64,000 bases of DNA, taken from assembly GCF_028583425.1 (NCBI RefSeq), contig NC_072800.1, forward strand, positions 11,545,001 through 11,609,000, in the 5' to 3' direction. This stretch comes from Eublepharis macularius (taxonomy: Eukaryota; Chordata; Lepidosauria; Squamata; Eublepharidae). Positions 1 to 9,222 of this stretch are shown here, in pieces. Position numbers and translations under genes: made by a program. Position 1 is the first letter of the stretch, and each line of letters begins with the position of its first letter. Below the pieces are notes generated by a model that searched no databases, was not told where the DNA came from, and saw only the letters and a program-made list of their open reading frames with translations.

Positions 1-184
1 GAGTCTGTTTAAATTATATGTATTTAAAAATTGCCTTCATTGTTTGAATGAGCTCCCCCTCACTGGCAGTTTTCAAGAAGAGGCTGGATGAATACTTGTC
101 AGAGATGCTTTAGGCTGATCCTGCACTGGGCAGGGGGTTGGACTAGATGGTCTGTATGGCCCCTTCCAACTCTATAATTCTATG
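1..184 (+). mobile_element. CR1 LINE 3' end
   Basis: The sequence ends in the phrase GGTTGGACTAGATGG, then CCCTTCCAACTC and two near-copies of ATTCTATG. This is the typical 3' terminus of CR1 retrotransposons in birds and reptiles, with its short 8-bp terminal repeat. The upstream part (CTCACTGGCAGTTTTCAAG, then AGGCTGGATGAATACTTGTC) also fits the CR1 3' region. The element is 5'-truncated or continues left of the window. It lies in a COL15A1 intron. Confidence 0.75.
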
Positions 185-392
185 TATAATTTTGCGAGCT
201 GAATCAGATACTATTTGTTTACTGAAAATCTGGGATATAAATATCCTAAATAAATTTTGTGACCTCCAGCTCTTTGTTCTCTTAAAGTCTTACAGCTGTT
301 CTTCACCCTTGTTTGCTCTGTTTTCTGTGCTTTATTTTAACCTTTATAATTTTGTTGTGTGTTAAACTAATAGGACTTTCAACCCCTTCCAG

Positions 393-433
393 CACCATTT
401 CCAGCTTCAAGTGCTGACAGAGGAAGACCAAGC
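393..433 (+). CDS. COL15A1: COL15A1 hinge exon (41 nt)
   Basis: This short exon follows the acceptor CCCCTTCCAG and ends at the donor AGC|GTAAGT. It starts with two bases that complete a codon, then encodes [13 protein letters not shown] and ends in phase 0, matching the phase-0 start of the next exon. Joined on, it reads [19 protein letters not shown], which lines up residue for residue with the human collagen XV hinge PISSANYEKPALHLAALN as I recall it. It is too short to show up as an ORF. Confidence 0.8.
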
Positions 434-3400
434 GTAAGTAGGAGACTTGCATTATTAAGACTGACATAGACACTCTCTCTGTTGGCGGGAGGGTTCCCCC
501 GCATGGTAGCGGCCCAATCCTGGCCGATTCAGGCCCGATCCTGGCCGATTGGGGCCTGTTTTGGCCATTTGGGGCCAGTTTGGGCCCAATTCGGGCCTGA
601 AGCAGCCAGGATCAGGCCGCTGCTGGGCGAGGGAGGGTTACCCCATGTGGCAGCAGCTGTTCCAGGCCATTCCAGGCCACTTGTCCCAAAGCATTTCCCA
701 GCTGATCGCTGCATCCCTTCATCCAGGTAAATCGGATTGGCTGAGAGAGTTTCCAAGCTGCCATTTCAAATGGCAGGCTGGAGCCTTTCCAGGGAACGCA
801 TCTAACTAGGCGGGAGTGCCTAGTCATGAGCAATTCTTCTGCCCCTCTCTGAGTCTCTCTACATGAGACATCTAACACGTGAAGAACACAAGTCAGGAGA
901 TGCAACGGTAGCTGGGAAGGGCAGTTTAAAAAGACAGAGCCAGTGGTAGGGCAAAGGCTTTGCTATACACTAGAGCTGTGTGGAGGGGCTGTGAAATGCC
1001 AGGAGGGAAACTTCAGCTCATTTTAACCTCTCCAGGTCCAAGCCTGGCTCTGGAAGGCAAATCCAGCCCATTTCCATTCCTTGCTACCCTCTGGTTGCAA
1101 TCCCACACAGTTTTAGATGGGAGAGGTGAAACTGACCGAGCCTGTAGGGACTGCAGTGGTCCATCAGACAGATCCTCACTTGGAGATCAATATCTTGATG
1201 CTGGAGTGACTCATGTATATTTATGAGCCTTTGATAAATAATTTCCTGAACCAGGACGACAAGCTGGCAGAACCCGTCAGGCTCTTTGGCCTAATTTTGG
1301 CCTTTAACTGTAACCACTAGACAATGTTGTCTTTTGAAGAAACTCCACACAGACATCAACGACTCCTCAAAAGAACTAGTGAATAGAATCACAAAGTACA
1401 TCTCTGGAGGACTTGAACAATTATCTATGTGGTAGAACTTTACCAGTTGGACTCTTGACTGTATTTATATATAATTGTACATTTTGGATATTTACTGGTT
1501 ATTTAGATATTTATTGGATATTGCACATTGACACTTTAGCATCTTGCACTTTGTATGAAGTATTAAAAATTTATAAACTCAAAATTTAAAACATTTAAAA
1601 CATTTTTGTAGACTTTCAAGGTTTCTCTTTTGATATTGGATTGCTTCGAGCCTTTAGGGAGGCAAAGATGAAATTGACAAACCCCCTGAGGAGCGATCTC
1701 TGCCAGCTCTGTCTTTTTAAACTTTTTAAACTAAGCTTCCTGGGTACCATTGCATCTCTCTACACTTTACGAACACATGCTGAGGCATCTCGTGTACAAA
1801 CATGTGTCTAGGAGGAGGAGGAGGAGGATTTGCTTCTCTCCCCTTTCCCTGAAACAGGGAGGATGGATGCAAACATCCTAACACTAGTGGTGTGTCACTC
1901 AAAAGACACAGTCTGCGTGGCCAAAAATGCAACTTCACACAGGCACATGTATGGCCAGCCTTTTTAAAAAACGAACGGCAACCTTTAAATCTTGTTGCAA
2001 ATTCCAAAACTATGTTTAATATATATATATATATATAACTATTAAAATCCAAGGATGCCTATTGGAACTTGAATTAGCTGTTAAAAATTAATCCACAACA
2101 TATGTTTAATTATAAAAACAAAATAAAGATTTCTTACATTTTATATTGAAACCAAAGTACATTAAGGCTTAAGCTTTGCAAACTCATTAAAACATTTCAT
2201 TCTGTTGGCAGAATCCATCTGTTTTCCTTGGATAAAATGTACCAAAACTGTGGTGTTTACTAATAAATTTTTTATACATGGCTCTATGAAGGGAATAATT
2301 CCTAATAGAATAAGAACATAATTTCCTTGTTTACTAGGGATTTTTTTTTAAAGTGCTTGCACTCCACATGCAAAGTAAAAAGTAGGAATGTTGCCATTTG
2401 TTAACTTTGACATATATTCAAGACCAGGGCTTTTTTCAGTTGGAACGCAGTGGAACGGAGTTCCGGAACCTCTTGAAAATGGTCACATGGCCGGTGACCC
2501 CGCCCCCTGATCTCCAGACAGAGGGGAGTTTAGATTGCCCTCCGCGCCATGCGGCGCGGAGGGCAATCTAAACTCCCCTCTGTCTGGAGATCAGGGGGCG
2601 GGGCCACCAGCCATGTGACCATTTTCTCCGAGGGCAACCCACTGAGTTCCACATCCTCTTTTCCCAGAAAAAAAGCCCTGTTCAAGACTATTAATAGGAG
2701 CAGCAGGAATGAACAATGCCAAGATGATGAGAGCGTTTCATACTTCATTAAGAAATTATTTGTTTGCACCATAGGCTGGTTTGTGCTCTGCTAAAGCCTA
2801 AGGCCGCTTTCAGTCTGTGCTGGTGGCAAGGAATTAGTCTTCCATTAGTCTAAATATTCTCACTCGGAAGGCACTGCTGCACCAGTTCTTCCAGCTTCAG
2901 TTCCGCTCCAGGGCAATTGATATTATATGCAGAAAGAGAGTCCAACCGGCAGACACGTGAACTTTGCAAATCAGCTAGAGATCTGAAGCCAAAGAGTTGG
3001 CTAGTAACTGTCCCAGCTGGGACAGAGCTCCCACTTCCAGAAGGGCTCTGGGCTGTGATGTTGCACTGGAGCTAGGGCACCCCTTTTGCCTGGCTGCTAA
3101 GCCCTGCAGTCTCTCCATTGGCTACCCATTAGTTACCATGCTCAGTTTAAGATATTGGTTATCACATACAAAGCGCTTCATGGCCTTGGCTCGCCTCCCT
3201 CCCTATGCGGCTCCACGGCAGCTTCATTCATCCGAACAGGGTCTCCTGCAGGTGCCACCCTGCACATGGGCAGGGAGGCACCTGCAGCTCATACATGGGC
3301 TTTCTCTGTGGTGGCCCCTACCCTGTGGAATGGCCTGCCTAAGGAGGTCAGGACTGCCCCTGCTCTTCTGGCTTTCTGCAAACGAGGCAAGACCAAATTA

Positions 3401-6400
3401 TTCAAAAAGGCTTTTTACTCAGATAGGAGGGCTCTGTTGTAGGGAGGGGGGTCTCAGATGCTTCACTAATGAGTTAAGGACCATAGACCTCACCACCATG
3501 ATGTATTGGATTCCTGCTAATGCTATGTCTTTGTGAACTTGTATCTATTTACCCTATGGCATTGTTTATGGAAATGTTACTGGTATTGACTGTACTAATC
3601 TCACACTGTGTAATCTGCCTTGAATCTCAGTGAGAAAGGCAACCTATAAGTGACATAAATAAATAAAATAAATAAAGAAGTAACTTCAAATCCTTATGGA
3701 GACTTCAAAAAAGGCTTCTGTCTGCTTGCAGCTACTCCCCCCCCCCCCCCGCCATTATGCAGCATATGGCCAAACACTGCCAGACACCACCCCTGCCCGC
3801 CCCGCCCATCTCTTAGCTCATGACAATTACAGGTTTTTGCCTCCTCCTTATGCAGCTTCATCTGGTGGCTTTGAACACCCCGTTTTCTGGTGACATGCGA
3901 GCGGACTACCAGTGCTTTCAGCAAGCCCGGGCAGCTGGTTTATTCTCAACCTACAGAGCTTTGTTGTCTTCACATCTACAAGACCTTTTGACTGTCGTCA
4001 GGAAAGTAGACAGATATCATCTGCCCATAGTTAATCTGAAGGTAAAATGCTTTGCATTCTGAAACTCAAGTATGCCATGTGCTGGGGAAATGCCACTGCC
4101 TTGTCTTCTCCGCGGTTTCACTCAGGCACACTCACCAGCTTCTTCTCCCAGGACTCCGATAACCTCCAATGGGTCCGCTGCAGTTCCTCAGGGTGCCGCC
4201 GCACAGTCAGCTACCAACGATTGGCAGCTGGCCAAAGCTGGGCCACCGGTGCACCTCTCTGGGAAGACGCCAATGTCCGTCCGGCAACGACACCCTCGGG
4301 GGGGCGGGTAGCAGCCACGGACGAACACCCCCAAATTTGTTGTGCACAAACTGGTGCCTCGAATGTCCCTCTAGCCAATCATGATAAGAGAGACATACAC
4401 ACAGAGTCCTGTAGGTGAAGTAATCTAGAATTGTTTATTAAACAGTGGAGGAACGATGGTTACACAGAGAGTAAAAGGTCTCCTCGTGCCCAAAGCTCAT
4501 CAGAGCTACAATAGCAGCGCAAAGCAATTAATACTTTCTGGTTAATTATAATATTTGTTATTTTATTGGCTCAAAGAATACAGGGGCCCCCCATTGGAAG
4601 AAGAGGGTGACCACCTGTCATGATACAAATGTCTAGGGTTATTCTGATTGGAAGAAACAACTTAGGTCAACAGCATAGTTACAGCATTACAAGATTGCAA
4701 TTTCTTATCTGTCCTTGGTGTTATCTCTGGAAGGAACGTCTTCCTTCCTTTCTCACACATCTCTCTTATGGGCTTCTCATTCATGCCCATTCCTTTGGTC
4801 TATGTAACATTTAGTAAAGGCGCCCCGATGTCACTTCTTGCAACCTTGGGGGCTTCAAGCAAGCTGGGTTCCGTGGGTGGAAAGCTGTTGGAATGCGCTT
4901 GTGGTTACATCAAGTCCCCGTCTCCTTTTTGTGGTTTCTCTCTCCCAGCCTTGGGAGATGTTGCTAATCTTAGCTTGCTTTCATTGCAACATTTTGCATA
5001 GACATTTCTACAAAGGGGATTTCTGTATCAAGTAAGTAACAGGTGTCAGGAATCAAACAGGTGCTCATTAAACTTATTGAACGCAATCTACTGATAAAAA
5101 GCTTCACAGGAAGGGTTGCAATTTGACAATCCTGCAGGTGGCTGAAGGACCCTGAATGGCAATGAGGTTTCAAAGAGGAAAATCATAGGCAGGCAGGGGC
5201 TGTGACTGAAAATCCTGAGAGAAAAACAGCTTGGTTGGATCAATAAATCTGAACCTGCAGCCTCAAGGTGGCAGAAAGCTGGCGGGTGACGGGAGGTCCT
5301 CGCTGTGGAGTCAAGAGCAAGGGCTGCCGAAAGAAGCTGGGAACGTACAAACGTTGCACGCTTCGGAGGCTGGTTGCGGACAGGGCCTTGAGCAGTGCGG
5401 CAGGACAGGAAGACATCATGTCAAATGTATTTCTAAAAGATGGTTTCTTCCTTTCTGCTAGGGAGAGACACTGTTCAATAACTGGGAATCAATATTCTCA
5501 GGCAACGGGGGACAGTTCGACACCCGGATCCCAATATACTCCTTTGATGGTAGGAATGTCATGACAGATCCCGCGTGGTAAGTTCACATTCGTCTAATTT
5601 CTGGTATTATAAATATTACAGGAAATGTTAGCTCAGTCCTTCAGTTGCTCTGTGAATTCCTCTGAAATCTGGCCCCATCTGAAGGGCTTTGCAGCGCATC
5701 TAGTGGTATTGGGTTGAGAAGCAGGACATGAAAATTCATACCTACTTTCAGAACTGCAAGATCAAAGCTATTTGCCACCTCAAGGCCAAACTAAACATTT
5801 GTCAGAGACCTGGAATTGGTGTCTCCTCTGAATACCTGAAAAGCAGCAGGGAGGAGAGCAGCCGGGGAGGCATCACGAACTCTCCTGTCCCGCTTGTCAC
5901 TTCTTCCCTGTGTTCGCCTCCTCTAGGCATGTTTCTTCCAGCTGTAGCAAAACACATCTGGAAACTCCACTGGGGGAAATAGCGCGCACACACACACACA
6001 CACACACACCTGCTTTGTCTGTGACTGCCTTTCATTTTGTCAAGAGCAGGTTTCCCTAAGTAAGGGAATAGAAAATGGATAAAATGTTATACTGATAATA
6101 TAAAGATTAGTAATACATGCTAGCAATGTGTTATTTAGAATATAGGATTTAGTAAAGGAGGGGTTAAAGGTAATTCTGTGTTATAAAAAAAATAACAAGC
6201 TTAGAAGAGAGTCTAAATGTATGTTTAATAGATTATATGAGGTAATAAGTAAGTAAGTAATAAGATAGATAAAGGGTTGGAAAACTGTTGGAAGTCAAAC
6301 AAAAGGGGGGAGGAAAGGGAGGGGGTTAGAAGTAGATATTTACAAAGGGGGAATGTTTGTATTGAATGATTATATATTCTAATCCAATAAAAATTTATTA

Positions 6401-9178
6401 AAAAAAAAAAAGAGCAGGTTTCCCAGACCTGGCTCTTCCACAGTTAGTTCCTTAAGGGTCATTCCACCTGATACCTAGTTCATTAAGATGTCACACTGCC
6501 CTGACCTGGAAAGCCCAGGTGAGCCTGATCTCATCAGATCTCAGAAGTTAAGCAGGGTCTGCCTTGGTTAGTAATTGGATGGGAGACCTCCAATGAAGAC
6601 CAGGGTTGCAGAGGCAGGCAACAGCAAACCACCTTGGTTAGTCTCTTGCCATAAAAACCCCGCCAGGGGTCGCCATACATCAGCTATGACTTGAGGGCAC
6701 TCTCCACCACCCAGATGTCTAATAAAACTGGCTTCTTCTGTGCTATTGCTTTCATTGCCAGGCAGTAACACCTGGCCAAGGGCAGCTGAAAAATCGTTCC
6801 CCTTCTCTCAGAGTGCCAAACCATTACCAGTTTCTCTCCCAGGATGTATTTCTCCGTAGTGAGGGGGAGGGGGGAAACTCCACCAGTTCCTATTAACAAT
6901 TCCTAAAGGCCTTGTAATCACGTTGGCTGCTCTTTACTGAAAGCCTGCTGGTCTTAAAGAGCAGCTACATTTAGGAGAGGATTTTGCAGGGCAATTCATC
7001 TCCCTTGTGTACGTGTCCGTATTTTGGATTACATCCCCCTTCATCTAGGGGTGACAGACCCCTGGTGGGGGCGGGGGATCTCCCTCCCTCGCCCCCCATA
7101 CCCCACCCCCACTTACCTGGCCAGCAGGGGGGAACACCCTCTGTGCGTGCTCGCCAAGCTGCGCGCTCCCGCGGATCGGGCCCGTTTTGAGACGCTGCGG
7201 CACACAGGCGTGCTCCTGTGCTCCACAGCACCTCAAAACGGGCCCATTTTGGCCCAAATTGGGCCCGTCTTGAGCCGCTGTGGAGTGCAGGAACACTCCT
7301 GCACTTCAGCATCCCCAAACGGGCCTGATCCATGCCAAAATGGCTGTGGATCGGGCCCGTTTTGGCATGAATCAGGCCTGTTTGGGGACACTGCAGCACG
7401 CAGGAGCACTCCCGCACTCCACAGCGGCTCAAGACGCACCCAAAACGGGGCCATTTTGAGGCGCTGTGGAGCGCAGGAATGCTCCTGCGCTCCGCAGTGC
7501 GTTAAAATGAGCCTGATCTGGGAGGGTGTTTGGGGCCGCTGTGGAGTGCAGGAGCATTCCTGCGCTCCACAGCAGCCCCCAACGCGAGCCCCTGTGGAGC
7601 GTGGGCACTCGGGGGGGGGCGATGCGCGATGACGTCACTTTCCGGAAGTGACGTCATTGCGCTTTGCTGGAGCTTCGCGCGCATGCACCCCCCTCAGAGG
7701 ACAGGTAGAAGCCAGGCCCCAATCCCCCGCTGGGAGATTGAGGGGGCCTGGCAACCCTACCTTCATCTGCTGCTGTGCACTTTATTTCTTCCTCCTCTAA
7801 AAACCCTTCTCTAATCTCTGTATTGCACCTCTATCCCTTCTCACTTTTTAAGTTGTTCCTTCCCACGCAGAAGCACAGGAAAACAGAAAAGTAAAACAGA
7901 TGGGGCGGGGAGAGGTGGGCCAGCTAGTTTGTGTTTGATGAACGGGGAGATCTGTTTCCAGTTTCTATCAATTAATCGCGGTTTGTAGTTTGCAAATTCT
8001 GCAGCTCTGTGAAAAGATATAGAACAACCCAACTTGCTTCTAGTTGCCATTTACAGGTCTTGGTTACACGATTCTCCGAGGCCTCTTCCATCTCCCCAAC
8101 AAGAGCTTTCCCAGTAAACTCTGGAAAAGAAAGTATTTGTAACGGAATGTGTGCCCTCAGTATCTTCTTTGCATCTGTAATCCTTAAGATCTCAATAGAG
8201 AAGACCTCTTGGGTCAAAGGCACCGTGGTTAACTATCTCATAAAAACTGTCATCAATTTATTTTGAAATACCATTTCTCTCTTTTTGAAATACCAAGCGT
8301 TTATTATTTCCTTATTAATTTTTTGTGTTAATGGATTAACATATACTAAATATACAGTAGCTTAATTTGCTTATGTAAGACTAGGCTAATCTTAGTTTAC
8401 TAATTGCATTATGAACAATTGATACTAAAATGAATTAATAGTTAAGCTGAAGAATAAAACTAATAAATTGAATAATTTCACTAATAAATTGAATAATTTC
8501 ACTTAGAGAAATAATTTAGGTTCCCGTGGGGATTAAGCTTCACAGTGACTTTGACCCAGAAGTTTTTTTCTGTTGAGATCTTAAGGATCACGGATGCAAA
8601 GGAAGATATTGAGGACAGATACTTTGTAAATTGCTGTAAGCCGAACAAATGCAGGAAGTAAAATGTGGGGAATCTTCTCTTCTGATAAAGTTTAGATCTT
8701 AAAAATATCCTTCAGTATTTTATGGAGATCTAACCCATTGCTGACAGCGAGGGGAAACTTTATTTAGTAGTTTATATCTTTGGTTACTTATAATCAATTT
8801 GACTTATATACTTGCTTAAAGTAATTGTTAAATTTCCCACTTTTTTTTCTTTTTGAAGTAATATTTCTGCATATTATGTTTTCATTATTTCTTTTTTACT
8901 TTTGTGTTTCAGTGGACTAACATACAATACATATAATAGGACAATCCACTAGACCAATTTTAATCCATTAAATTGAATAATGGAATTAATATCAATGAAT
9001 ATGTGATAGGATTTAAAGTGGATATAAAATATAAAAATGTTTATAGCTTCATTTTTGCTAGATTCCCAACAATAGGTTAAAAGTATCATTAGTACCACTT
9101 TGGATTATTTGCTTTGGAACTGAGGGAAAGGGATAGAAAAAAACTCATGTATTCTAATTATATTTCATATGCATTCCA

Positions 9179-9222
<44 letters not shown>

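Noticed and set aside
3696..3893. Possible extra COL15A1 exon encoding [20 protein letters not shown]
   Set aside because: It superficially resembles the proline-rich hinge, but it is in a different frame from the endostatin exon. Splicing to 3856 would need an intron of about 24 nt, and the 393-433 exon already joins correctly in frame.
6522..6590. 5S rRNA gene
   Set aside because: It carries many mismatches and is followed by a SINE tail found in three other copies, so it is a retroposed SINE head.
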